Below, piece by piece: positions 42,839 through 51,208 of a stretch of 64,000 nt of DNA; the stretch's first letter is position 1, and every line of letters begins with the position of its first letter. The DNA is taken from assembly GCF_001642995.1 (NCBI RefSeq), contig NZ_LOHS01000158.1:40598-104597 (forward strand). Direction: 5' to 3'. Below the pieces are notes generated by a model that was given only the letters and a program-made list of their open reading frames with translations, made no database searches and was not told the DNA's origin. The position numbers and the translations under genes are program-made. Origin of the DNA: Streptomyces jeddahensis. GTDB taxonomy: Bacteria > Actinomycetota > Actinomycetes > Streptomycetales > Streptomycetaceae.

Positions 42839-44236
42839 TCAGTCCCCGTACGCCTTGGCCGCGTCCGCCTCCAGCGTGGCCTGCGTGCCCGCCACGTCCT
42901 TCGGGTTCTTCAGGAAGTCCTGCAGCGCCTTCCACTCGCCCGCGCCCGGCGTGCCGCCGAACGCCTGCGGGGCCTGGTCCGACATGTCGAAGCGGAAGTC
43001 GTCACCCGCGTCGATCAGCGCCTTGGCCATGTCCCGCTGCACGTCGTTCGGGTACGAGGCCAGGTCGACGCTCTTGTTCGGCGAGAGGTAGCCGCCCTCC
43101 TTCGCCCAGATCGTCGCCGCGTCGGGCGAGGCCAGGAAGGTCAGCAGCGCCTGTCCGGCCTTGGAGTCCTTCAGCAGTACGGCCGCGTCGCCGCCGCTGA
43201 CGACGGGCGCCTCGGCACCGACGGCCGGGAACGGGAACACCTTGGCGTCCTTCCCGATCTCCGCCTTCGCCTGCGTGATGTTGATGCCGGCGAAGTCGCC
43301 CTCGAAGACCATCCCGGCCTTCGGCTGGTCGCCGCCGGTGAAGGTCTGCTGGACGGAGGTCGGGAAGTCGGTCTGCAGCGCGCCGTCCGCGCCTCCCGCG
43401 ATGTAGTCCTTCTTGCCGAACAGCTCCCCGAGTGTGGTCAGCGCGTCCTTCACGGACGGGTCGGTCCACTTGATCTCATGCTTGGCGAGCTGGTCGTACT
43501 TCTCAGGACCCGCCTGCGAGAGGTAGATGTTCTCGAACCAGTCGGTCAGCGTCCATCCGTCGGCGCCGCCGACCGAGACGGGAGTGACCCCGGAGTCGTA
43601 GATCGTCTGCGCCGTGTCCAGGAACTCCTTCCACGTCTTCGGCTCCGTCGCCCCCGCGTTGTCGAAGACCGTGGTGTTGTACCAGATCAGCGACTTGTTG
43701 GCGGCCTTGAAGTACACCCCGTACTGCGTGCCGTCGACCTTGCCGAGGTCCTGCCAGCCCTGTGAGTAGTTCTTCGTGAGCTGCTCCTGGGCCTCCTTGC
43801 CGACCGGCTTGGCCCACTTCTTGTCGACGGCCTGCTTGATGGCGCCTACCTGCGGAAGCATCGCGACGTCCGGCGGTTCGCCGCCCGCGATCTTGGAACC
43901 GAGGAAGTTGATGATCGGGTCCTGCGCGGGCACGAACGTCACCTTCGCGCCCGTGCGCTTCTCGAACTCGGCCAGAACCTTCTTGAAGTTGGCCTGTTCC
44001 GGCCCGGTCCAGACGGCGGAGACCTCGAGGCTCTCGCCGTCCAGCTTGGGAAGCGTGACGGTGCTGCCCGTCTCCTGCGTGCCGCCGCCCGTGCCCTCCT
44101 TGTCCTTGCCGTCGTCACCGCCGCACGCGGTGAGGGTCAGCGCGAGCGCGCCCGCGAGGACGGCTGCTGCGGTTTTCGCGGCCCGGTTCTTCGTATGTGT
44201 ACGGCGCGTCGTTCGCTGACGAAGAGTGCTGTGCAT
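42839..44236 (-). CDS. ABC sugar transporter substrate-binding lipoprotein
   Basis: 465-residue family-1 solute-binding protein. The signal peptide has a basic start (RQRTTRRTHTKNR) and ends in the lipobox LTAC with the modified cysteine at about 38, followed by a Gly/Asp/Lys linker. The mature part has VSAVWTGPEQANFKKVLAEFEKRTGAKV and GGADGWTLTDWF, characteristic of sugar-binding proteins close to the alpha-glucoside AglE type. It captures the sugar outside the membrane and delivers it to the two permeases. ATG 44236 is preferred to the GTG just before it. Its divergent upstream region contains a CTCGC/GCGAG dyad near 44256-44271 that could bind a LacI-type regulator. Confidence 0.9.
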   Translation of the reverse strand: MHSTLRQRTTRRTHTKNRAAKTAAAVLAGALALTLTACGGDDGKDKEGTGGGTQETGSTVTLPKLDGESLEVSAVWTGPEQANFKKVLAEFEKRTGAKVTFVPAQDPIINFLGSKIAGGEPPDVAMLPQVGAIKQAVDKKWAKPVGKEAQEQLTKNYSQGWQDLGKVDGTQYGVYFKAANKSLIWYNTTVFDNAGATEPKTWKEFLDTAQTIYDSGVTPVSVGGADGWTLTDWFENIYLSQAGPEKYDQLAKHEIKWTDPSVKDALTTLGELFGKKDYIAGGADGALQTDFPTSVQQTFTGGDQPKAGMVFEGDFAGINITQAKAEIGKDAKVFPFPAVGAEAPVVSGGDAAVLLKDSKAGQALLTFLASPDAATIWAKEGGYLSPNKSVDLASYPNDVQRDMAKALIDAGDDFRFDMSDQAPQAFGGTPGAGEWKALQDFLKNPKDVAGTQATLEADAAKAYGD

Positions 44237-44481
44237 CACTGCCCCGTTCTCTTCCCTCGCTCCAGCGCGAGTGCTTGCGAGACCTGTCCCGTGCGCTCTG
44301 GTCTACGCCCGCCCGCTCAGGCGCGGCAAGAGCGCCTGCGCTGTCCAGCGGGTGATCGTGACGGGGTCGTGATGTTGGCCAGGAGTTCGTCCGCCCGCCC
44401 CACGCGGGGCGTCCCATAACTCCTCTTCGGCGCGGCCGTTATTTGTCGAGGGGGCAGGGAGGCCAGAGGTAAGGAGTTTGC

Positions 44482-45501
44482 GTGAATGAAGAAAAGAAGT
44501 GGATTAGTGTAATCATTCCAGTCTATAACGCGGTTGAGTATTTGAGCGAATGCCTCGGGTCTCTCGTGAGGCAGACGATCGGATTTGACAACGTTGAGGT
44601 GATTGCCGTCAATGACGGCTCGACGGACGGTAGTGGCGAGCTGCTCCATGAATGGGCTCAGCGGTATTCGAACGTCAAGGTAATCCATCAGGAGAACTCG
44701 GGCGCTCCAGGTGGCCCTCGGAACCGCGGTATCGAATCTGCGACGGGCGAGTTCCTTTTCTTTGCCGATCCGGACGACTTCCTCGGCGATGAGGCGCTCG
44801 AACGCATGGTCTCAATGGCTCGCCGAAATGATTCCGACGTCGTGCTCGGCCGCATTCGTGGAGTAGGTCGCTCCGTGGCGAGCAGACCCTTCGCTCGAAA
44901 TATTGAGAGTGGCGACATTTACGAAACCCGAGCCATTTGGAGTCTGACGGCACACAAGCTGTTCCGGCGTTCCCTTGTCATGGATCACGGGCTTCGGTTC
45001 ACGGAGGGTGTGCGGCTTTCCGAGGAGGTGCCGTTCGTCGTCAGGGCCTATTTTCTCGCGAAGGGAATCTCTGTAGTATCCGATTATGACTGCTATTATC
45101 TCGTGCGCCGCGAGGGTTTCCCGCACCTTACGTTGCAGACGCCTGATCCGGGCCTTTACTTCGGCGTGGTGCGTGATGCGTTGACGGTCGTGGTCGAAAA
45201 CACGGAGCGGGGTGCGAATCGCAACGCTCTTCTCCTTCGCTGGGTCAGGGGGGACATTCTGGGAAGGTTTGGATATCGCTTCCTTCTTATGCCTCGCCAT
45301 ACGCGCAGCGAATATGTCAGGCTAGCCGGCGCCCTTCTTGAAGAATTTGCCCCGGACGACGTCATCGGGGATCTCTCTTGCTTGGACCGGTGGCAGGGAA
45401 AAGCGCTCAGAGATGGTCGCGTCATGGGGGCCATGGTCTTGGCGCTTCTTAAGTGCTGTCAGCGGGTGATAAGCATGGTTCGCCGGAGGGTACGGCAATG
45501 A
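44482..45501 (+). CDS. Glycosyltransferase family 2, low G+C
   Basis: 339-residue enzyme with a GT-A domain: WISVIIPVYNAVEYL, AVNDGSTDGSGELL, APGGPRNRGIESATGEFLFF and the acidic ADPDD motif in place of the usual DxD. The HK-type C-terminal segment AHKLFRRSLVMDHGLRF is like that of the 12800 product and of teichoic-acid transferases. It begins at GTG 44482 with AAGGAG 5 nt upstream. Several 60-bp stretches are only about 48-57% G+C, far below the flanks, and A/T-ending codons are frequent, which points to recent transfer from a lower-G+C donor. It is divergent from the ABC operon and converges on the phosphotransferase gene. Confidence 0.85.
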   Translation: MNEEKKWISVIIPVYNAVEYLSECLGSLVRQTIGFDNVEVIAVNDGSTDGSGELLHEWAQRYSNVKVIHQENSGAPGGPRNRGIESATGEFLFFADPDDFLGDEALERMVSMARRNDSDVVLGRIRGVGRSVASRPFARNIESGDIYETRAIWSLTAHKLFRRSLVMDHGLRFTEGVRLSEEVPFVVRAYFLAKGISVVSDYDCYYLVRREGFPHLTLQTPDPGLYFGVVRDALTVVVENTERGANRNALLLRWVRGDILGRFGYRFLLMPRHTRSEYVRLAGALLEEFAPDDVIGDLSCLDRWQGKALRDGRVMGAMVLALLKCCQRVISMVRRRVRQ

Positions 45502-45613
45502 GCCTTTCCCATCCTCAGTCTGAGCTGGCCAGGAGAGGGCCTCGACGTCAGTACGTCCTGTTCGGGCCGGGCGCTGCCGAGCTTGCGTACGACCGGGGGG
45601 GGTCGCTCCTGGT

Positions 45614-46693
45614 TCAGGCGAGGTCATGGCGGCCTTCCCGGAGTTGCGCAATGACGTCGTCCAGGGGTACGGCCAGGGCCCGCCCGACGTTGATCCAGTC
45701 GTCCTTGGCGTGGCCGAGGAGGTAGTCGCGCCGTTCTGGTACGCGCACCGCGCGCCAGTTCGTGATCAGCGCGCGCAGCGTGAGTCGTGCCAGCGCGGCA
45801 ATCGGCAGCAGCGGAAGTTCCCAGTCCTCGATGGGACGTGCCCGTTCGTAGCCCGCGACGAAGGCGCAGGCATCCAGCCAGGGGTGATCCGGCGTCCGGC
45901 CGAGCAGGTTCGCCAGAGAGACAGCAGGGTCGAAGATCACGGCACTGCGCATAGTGTCACCGAAGTCGATGACGCCGGTGACAAAGTCGTCGCTTTGCGG
46001 ATCCACCACAACGTTGTAAGGGCTGTAGTCACCGTGGATCACTTGCGTCTCGAGATCATTCAGCCTCGGGACGATGGCTCCGTCGAAAAGCCGGAAGACC
46101 TCCTGAGCCAACGGGCGGTGCTCGGTATTCGGCGTGTGCTCGACAAGTCCGGTCAGCTGGTGGAAATGCCGAATGTCCCATACCAACCCTCGTCGGTCCG
46201 CAGGGTGCTCAAACGCTTTCAGCGCCACGTCGACTCGTCCCAGCATCTCGCCCACCTTGGCGAGCTGTTCCGCGGTTGGATTCGTTCGTGCCAGGACCGG
46301 ACCTTCGACGAAGTCGAGCACCCGCAGGACTCGAGTCCTGCCGTCGTTCGTTGTGATGGCCACGTGGTCGTCTCCGTCGACGGCCAGCTTCACCCGCTGG
46401 ACCGGCAATTCGGGAGCGACGCCTTGGAGATAACGCATCGCAGCGGTCTGTAGAGCGACAACCATCTCTGCCTCGTCAGGGTGTGAGACCTTCACGAGGT
46501 AGTCGTTCGAGTCGGTCCTGAGCCTGAACGTGTCATCCTTCTCCGTCGCCAGTCGCTCGAGACGTCCGCCGACGTGGTAATGCCTTTCAAGGAGGGCGCT
46601 CACCAGCATGACGTCGATGGGCTCGTGAGACGACGCCAGGCCGCTCTCCTCGAAGAGGCGTTGAGCGAGTCTTATTGCCGGTGAGGTGTTCAT
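45614..46693 (-). CDS. APH/HSK2-family kinase (amino-alcohol or hydroxylysine kinase-like)
   Basis: 359-residue aminoglycoside-phosphotransferase-fold kinase. The catalytic loop VIHGDYSPYNVVV is at 218-230 and the metal-binding DFGD at 243-246; an N-lobe with EKDDTFRLRT and DYLVKVS precedes them. Kinases of this type that sit beside a class-III aminotransferase-like enzyme include hydroxylysine kinase, whose phosphorylated product is broken down by a PLP phospho-lyase. The gene lies 11 bp below just such an enzyme and ends the operon. It could instead phosphorylate another small amine or amino alcohol. An antibiotic-resistance role seems less likely given this partner. Confidence 0.75.
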   Translation of the reverse strand: MNTSPAIRLAQRLFEESGLASSHEPIDVMLVSALLERHYHVGGRLERLATEKDDTFRLRTDSNDYLVKVSHPDEAEMVVALQTAAMRYLQGVAPELPVQRVKLAVDGDDHVAITTNDGRTRVLRVLDFVEGPVLARTNPTAEQLAKVGEMLGRVDVALKAFEHPADRRGLVWDIRHFHQLTGLVEHTPNTEHRPLAQEVFRLFDGAIVPRLNDLETQVIHGDYSPYNVVVDPQSDDFVTGVIDFGDTMRSAVIFDPAVSLANLLGRTPDHPWLDACAFVAGYERARPIEDWELPLLPIAALARLTLRALITNWRAVRVPERRDYLLGHAKDDWINVGRALAVPLDDVIAQLREGRHDLA

Positions 46694-46704
46694 GGTCAGT
46701 TCCT

Positions 46705-48066
46705 TCAGCCAGACTGGTACAGACGGTCCTTCGCGACCTCGGCGAAGGTCTCCAGGAATCGGGTCACATCGGCGGAGGTGAAGGCCAGCGGAGGACGGAT
46801 CTTCAGAACGTTCGCCGCTGTGCCCGTGCCGCTGATGAGGATCCGACGGTCGCGCATGTCGTTGATGACGTCTTCGGTAAGTGAGCGGTCGGACTCTCGC
46901 GTCTCCCGGTCCTTGACGAGTTCCACACCGACGTAGAGACCGCTGCCGCGCACCTCAGCGACGTAAGGGGAATCCTTCGTGATCTCCTGGAGCCCTGTGC
47001 GCAGAGCCGTACCGTTCTCGAGAGCGCGCTGCTGCACGTTCTCGTTCTCGAAGACATCCAGCACTGCCGCGCCGGCGGCCACAGGGATCGAGCTGCCACC
47101 AAAGGTGTTGAAGTAGCGAACGTTCTGTCCGAACTCTTCGCAGACCTCGGGGCGGAAAACCACACCCGAGATCGGCAGTCCGTTGCCCATCGGCTTTCCC
47201 ATGGTGACGATGTCCGGCAGCACACCGTGGCGGCTGAACCCCCACATCGAATCCCCGAGCCGGGCGAATCCCGACTGTACCTCGTCCGCGATGTAGACAC
47301 CGCCGGCCGCGTGCACCTCCTCCACGACGGCCTTCATGTAGCCGACCGGGTCCGTGAAGATTCCATCGCTGGAGTAGGCGCAGTCGGTGATCAGCGCCGC
47401 GAGCCGGTAGCCGTGGCGCTCGAGGTCGTCGATCGCGCCGCGCACCTGGTTGCGCATGTGCTCGGCGAGTGTGGATCCGGGCGCGACGAGGCGCGGGTCA
47501 GGAGGATCGATGAGCCGGACGTTCGGTCCCAGCGGTGATCCTGTGCCCAGAGTCGGCGAGAAGCTCGCAACCTCACGAGTGAGGCCGTGGTAGGCCCAGC
47601 GGGTCACGATGATTCCCTCACCGCCGGTGTGGAACCTCGCCACCCGCACCGCGAGGTCGTTTGCCTCCGACCCGCTGCACGCGAGGCTCAGCTTCGACAG
47701 TTCCTCGGGGAAGGTCGCGAGAAGCCGCTCCGCGTAGTTGACCAGCGATTCCTGGACGTAGCGGGTGTTGGTGTTGACTGCCGCCATCTGGCGGGAGACG
47801 GCCTCGGCCACGTGGGGGTGGGCGTGCCCGACGCACGGAACGTTGTTGTATGCGTCGAGGTAGTCGTTGCCGTCGCGGTCGATGAGGTGGGCTCCGTGAC
47901 CGGAGACGAACTCGACCGGCTCCTTGTAGATGAGCGTGTAGCCAGGACCGAGCACCTTGTTCCGGCGTCGGATGGTCTCCTGGAGGTGTTCGGGGAGCTC
48001 GCTCAGTCCGCCCGGGTCGAACCGGTTGGGGTAGTGGGCGAGGGCTCGGCTCAGCGTCGAAGTCAT
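46705..48066 (-). CDS. Class III PLP enzyme (aminotransferase or phospho-lyase)
   Basis: 453-residue fold-type I enzyme. SGSEAND at 131-137, the Asp of YIADEVQSGFARLG (261) and the PLP lysine in TMGKPMGNGLP (K291) are all intact. The sequence VRYFNTFGGSSIP following the lysine is typical of the alanine-glyoxylate aminotransferase 2-like group, which includes ethanolamine-phosphate and 5-phosphohydroxylysine phospho-lyases. With the kinase 11 bp downstream, a phosphorylate-then-eliminate catabolic pathway is the most economical guess. A plain transaminase is the alternative. ATG 48066 is chosen; the much longer frame beyond it runs antisense through the regulator gene. It is divergent from the ROK-type regulator. 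Confidence 0.8.
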   Translation of the reverse strand: MTSTLSRALAHYPNRFDPGGLSELPEHLQETIRRRNKVLGPGYTLIYKEPVEFVSGHGAHLIDRDGNDYLDAYNNVPCVGHAHPHVAEAVSRQMAAVNTNTRYVQESLVNYAERLLATFPEELSKLSLACSGSEANDLAVRVARFHTGGEGIIVTRWAYHGLTREVASFSPTLGTGSPLGPNVRLIDPPDPRLVAPGSTLAEHMRNQVRGAIDDLERHGYRLAALITDCAYSSDGIFTDPVGYMKAVVEEVHAAGGVYIADEVQSGFARLGDSMWGFSRHGVLPDIVTMGKPMGNGLPISGVVFRPEVCEEFGQNVRYFNTFGGSSIPVAAGAAVLDVFENENVQQRALENGTALRTGLQEITKDSPYVAEVRGSGLYVGVELVKDRETRESDRSLTEDVINDMRDRRILISGTGTAANVLKIRPPLAFTSADVTRFLETFAEVAKDRLYQSG

Positions 48067-48139
48067 CTGCAGGCACACCTTCAGTCTTGTTCCGTCGGAG
48101 TTGCTCGCTGCTGTGGCTGAGACCCTACCATCTTTCGTT

Positions 48140-48166
48140 CCAGTTCCAATCTGAAACGAGAACTGG
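48140..48166. promoter_or_regulatory. Predicted operator between the PLP-enzyme operon and its regulator
   Basis: CCAGTTC (48140-48146) and GAACTGG (48160-48166) form perfect 7-bp arms around a 13-nt AT-richer spacer. It lies in the 228-bp divergent gap, nearer the PLP gene, where a ROK-type repressor would bind. Confidence 0.55.
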
Positions 48167-48294
48167 CCGAGCTGCGCGGTGCTCGGCGAGCCGGTGCGGC
48201 GCTCCGCGAGTGCTGTCACCGCACTGAAGCCGTTGATCGTCGCGTCCAAACCGGGACGGCTCGCTCGGCGTATCGGGCTCGCTATGGTCATGAG

Positions 48295-49464
48295 GTGACC
48301 AGCAACCCCACATCGCGCGACCACAACAAGGCCTCGGTCCTTGATGTAGTCCTGACCCGGGCGCCCTTGACGCGGAACGAGCTCATCGAGCTCACGGGCT
48401 TGAGCAAGGCCACGGTGTCCCGAGCCGTAGAGGAGCTTCGGGCGGATGGCTTCGTCATCGACGGCGGAGTCGATGAGGTTGTCGGCCGCGGCCGCCGGTC
48501 CACCTATCTGGACGTGCCCGGCACGACCGGGCACGTCGTCGGTATCAGCTTCGGCGCGCAGAACACCTGCGTCCTCGTGACCGATCTGAGGGGCCGCGAG
48601 GTCCACCACGTGACGGTTCCCACCGCGGACCACGACGAGGTCAGGACCGCCGCCGAATGGCTGGTCGGCTTGATTGCGAAGGCCAGCGAAGCCGCACAGG
48701 GACCACTGCGCCAGGTCGTCGCCGCGGTGCCCGGCCGGGTCCGGAACGGCACGGAGATCTTCGGCCCGGCGGAGTCGATGAAGATCTTCGCTGGCTCTGG
48801 TCTCCAGCGAGCCATTGAAGACCTGGTGAGCGCTCCCGTGCTCCTCGACAGTGACGCCAATGCGTCCTTGCTCGAGATCCTCACCAACGACGCCACCGTC
48901 AGGAACGCCGCGCTCTTCAGCCTCAGCACCATCCTTAACTTCGCCAGCTGCACAGATCACGAGCTCGCCCGCGGGCGGACGCCTACCTTCGGGGACATTG
49001 GTGCGCTCTCCTCCGGGGTTGACGATGAGACCCTCGATGAGCTGCTGAGCGCAAGAGGTCTCCTTCGCTTTGCTCGTGGGCGCGGACTCGACCTGGAACG
49101 CATCGACGATCTCTGGCTGGAACCGCACGACGAGGTGCCGCGCGCGGAGGTGCTGGAGGCGTTCACCACGGCAATCGTGACTGCTGTCAGTGTCGTCGCC
49201 GTGATGCTGGACCCTGAGTCGGTCTATTTCGTGGGTCGATTGCGTCCGCTCGTCGAAGAAGTGCTTCCCGAGGTGCGCAGACGACTGGACCAGAGCCTTC
49301 CGGCGGTCCCAGAGATCAAGACGGTGACGCAGGTGATCGGTCTGTCGACGGCAGAAGGAGCGGTGTACGCGTGCCTGACCATGGCTCAGGACCGGCTACG
49401 AGACGCTGTGCTCGGGGCACGTCGCCAGAGCCAACCTACAGCGCGATCCGCACCAGCCTTCTGA
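48295..49464 (+). CDS. ROK/NagC-like transcriptional regulator
   Basis: 389 residues. An N-terminal winged helix (LTRNELIELTGLSKATVSRAVEELRADGFV, about 25-55) precedes an actin-like fold whose first strands read VVGISFGAQNTCVLVTDLRG and LLDSDANASLLEIL. This is the ROK repressor layout, but the CxCGxxGCxE zinc motif of ROK proteins is missing, so it is probably not a kinase and may bind its ligand differently. It starts at GTG 48295 and is divergent from the PLP-enzyme and kinase genes, which it most likely regulates in response to their substrate. Confidence 0.8.
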   Translation: MTSNPTSRDHNKASVLDVVLTRAPLTRNELIELTGLSKATVSRAVEELRADGFVIDGGVDEVVGRGRRSTYLDVPGTTGHVVGISFGAQNTCVLVTDLRGREVHHVTVPTADHDEVRTAAEWLVGLIAKASEAAQGPLRQVVAAVPGRVRNGTEIFGPAESMKIFAGSGLQRAIEDLVSAPVLLDSDANASLLEILTNDATVRNAALFSLSTILNFASCTDHELARGRTPTFGDIGALSSGVDDETLDELLSARGLLRFARGRGLDLERIDDLWLEPHDEVPRAEVLEAFTTAIVTAVSVVAVMLDPESVYFVGRLRPLVEEVLPEVRRRLDQSLPAVPEIKTVTQVIGLSTAEGAVYACLTMAQDRLRDAVLGARRQSQPTARSAPAF

Positions 49465-49511
49465 CCCGGCCACCAAACCAACCCACGCTTCCTCAGGTCA
49501 GCCGCATTCTC

Positions 49512-50780
49512 TCAGGCCACTCCTGCTGCACGAACTGCGCGACGCGCCAGTGCCACGGCGTAGCTTTGTCCCCGGTCCTGTGGGTAGATCTGGGACATGG
49601 TCGCAAGCGTCACTCCCTCCATAACGGTGCGGTGTCCCGGGATGAGGGCTCGGTACTCCGGCGTGACCACCGGCTGAGCGAAACCGGCTTTCGAGAAATG
49701 CCAGTCGGCGATCCATGAGTCATCGAAGTCAGGATGTAGCTTCCGTAGCCATGGGATGTACCGCTCCAATAGCTCTTCGGGCGGGGTGGTGTAGCGCCAA
49801 TCGTCGCGCGCCACATAGTTGCCGATATAGACGACATGGCGCCCGCCGTACTGGGCGCGATCGACCATCTGTGTGTGCTCGACGACAGCCAGAAACGGGA
49901 ACGTCGGGTCGTTGATGTTGAGCCAGTAGTACGGAAGCACACTGCGGTTGCACTCGAGAACGAAGCATGTGGCGCCCAGGTACTGATTGCGCCACAGCGC
50001 GTCGTCCGAGGGGATGCCGGCCGCCTTGGCGAAAGTCGGCTGCGGCGTGGTGACGATGAGCCGGTCGAATCTGAAGGTGCAACCGTCTGCGGTATGCACC
50101 GTGACCGTGCGGTCGCCGGGAGGTTGGGTAATGGAGACGACGGCCTTGCCGACCTCGACCTTTCCGCCGTGCTCGGTGATGTTGTCGTAGAGCGCCTGGT
50201 AGACCCGGCTGAAACCGCCCTCGACATAGCCGAGTTCGAAAGTGCGGTAGTGGATGCGTGCCCACAGCCAAGCCATCGACACGGACTCCGCACGGTCGCC
50301 GAACTTGCCACGCAGCAGTGGCTCCCAGATCAGGGTGGTGACCCGGTGACCTGCCCGGCGGCGCATCCATTCCAGGGCCGGTACATCGTTGAACCGGCTG
50401 CCGTTGCGCACGGCTTTCAACAAGGCGGACGACATGGCGAAGCGGAGCCGGTCCGGACGTGAGAGCAAGGGAAAGCGCAGCATTTCGGTTGGAGTCCCGA
50501 ACGGATACATCCGGCCGTTCAGGTAGACAGCGGTAGTGGGGCGATAGAAGGTGAGCGCTTCTCCAAGTCCGAGTTCACCGATCAGATCGATCATGTCCCT
50601 GTCGGTGCGGAAGCAGTGATGGTAGAAACGCTCCACGGGAGTGTCACCGACAGTGATGGATCCAGCGAGGCCTCCCACTTCGTCGGATGCCTCGAGGACG
50701 GTGACCTCATGACCCGCTTTCGCGGCATCGAAGGCTGCTGTGAGCCCGGTTGCCCCGGCTCCGATAATGCCGATGATCAC
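49512..50780 (-). CDS. FAD-dependent amine-oxidase/UGM-like oxidoreductase
   Basis: 422-residue flavoprotein. The dinucleotide motif GAGATG is at 7-12, followed by VTVLEASDEVGGLAGS; later segments RFYHHCFRTD and IWEPLLRGKFGDRAESVSMAWLWARI place it among protoporphyrinogen-oxidase/UDP-galactopyranose-mutase-like enzymes found in cell-wall loci. It is not a vanillyl-alcohol-oxidase-fold DprE1. The start is GTG 50780, because GGAG lies 6 nt upstream and GTG overlaps the TGA of the GtrA gene (GTGA). It is the last gene of the Emb-type operon and could modify a sugar nucleotide or lipid-linked sugar. The C-terminus is complete. Confidence 0.78.
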   Translation of the reverse strand: MIIGIIGAGATGLTAAFDAAKAGHEVTVLEASDEVGGLAGSITVGDTPVERFYHHCFRTDRDMIDLIGELGLGEALTFYRPTTAVYLNGRMYPFGTPTEMLRFPLLSRPDRLRFAMSSALLKAVRNGSRFNDVPALEWMRRRAGHRVTTLIWEPLLRGKFGDRAESVSMAWLWARIHYRTFELGYVEGGFSRVYQALYDNITEHGGKVEVGKAVVSITQPPGDRTVTVHTADGCTFRFDRLIVTTPQPTFAKAAGIPSDDALWRNQYLGATCFVLECNRSVLPYYWLNINDPTFPFLAVVEHTQMVDRAQYGGRHVVYIGNYVARDDWRYTTPPEELLERYIPWLRKLHPDFDDSWIADWHFSKAGFAQPVVTPEYRALIPGHRTVMEGVTLATMSQIYPQDRGQSYAVALARRAVRAAGVA

Positions 50781-51208
50781 GAAAAGCTCCACGTTCTGTT
50801 CAGTACGTACTGGACGATGAGGACGGCGGGTAGCGAGGCTGCTTTGACGAGATTCGGGTCGACGTGCAGCACGCCGGAAAAGAGGAAGAGGAGGATGCTG
50901 GTGACGGCCATCCCTGCGAGTCCCACCAGGTAGAAGCGGCAAAAGCGCCGCAGCAGACGGTCCCGCCGTCGAAACGTGAAGAGTGCGTTCCAGGTGAAGT
51001 TGTTGGTGATCCCGAAGGTGGTGCTCAGCGCATTGGCGCACTGGGCGGGCAGACCGAAGACCTCGTACAGCAACCAGAAGGCGGCCAGATCGACAAGCAC
51101 GCCCGTGGCACCGATGACCGAATAGAGGACGAAGTCCCGAAGTGGCCCCGGGGCGGCTGGAGCGAGCCGCGACGGCGTTTCCGCCAGACCGATCTCTTCA
51201 GTCCTCAT
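50777..51208 (-). CDS. GtrA-family membrane protein
   Basis: 143-residue protein with four spans and the family pattern LYSVIGATGVLVDLAAFWLLYE near the start and QYVLNRTWSFS at the end. GtrA proteins work with polyprenyl-phosphate glycosyltransferases, possibly in flipping or retaining lipid-linked sugars; mycobacterial Rv3789, near the arabinan genes, is of this family. Its gene overlaps the end of the GT2 gene by 11 bp and the flavoprotein gene by 4 bp, showing tight coupling. The ATG at 51208 fits the family length. Confidence 0.87.
   Translation of the reverse strand: MRTEEIGLAETPSRLAPAAPGPLRDFVLYSVIGATGVLVDLAAFWLLYEVFGLPAQCANALSTTFGITNNFTWNALFTFRRRDRLLRRFCRFYLVGLAGMAVTSILLFLFSGVLHVDPNLVKAASLPAVLIVQYVLNRTWSFS

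Noticed and set aside
45614..46693. Aminoglycoside resistance gene
   Set aside because: The APH fold is present, but the gene is coupled to a PLP enzyme of the phospho-lyase type.
49512..50780. DprE1-type decaprenylphosphoryl-ribose oxidase
   Set aside because: The N-terminal GAGATG Rossmann motif and later motifs are those of amine-oxidase/UGM-like flavoproteins, not the vanillyl-alcohol-oxidase fold.
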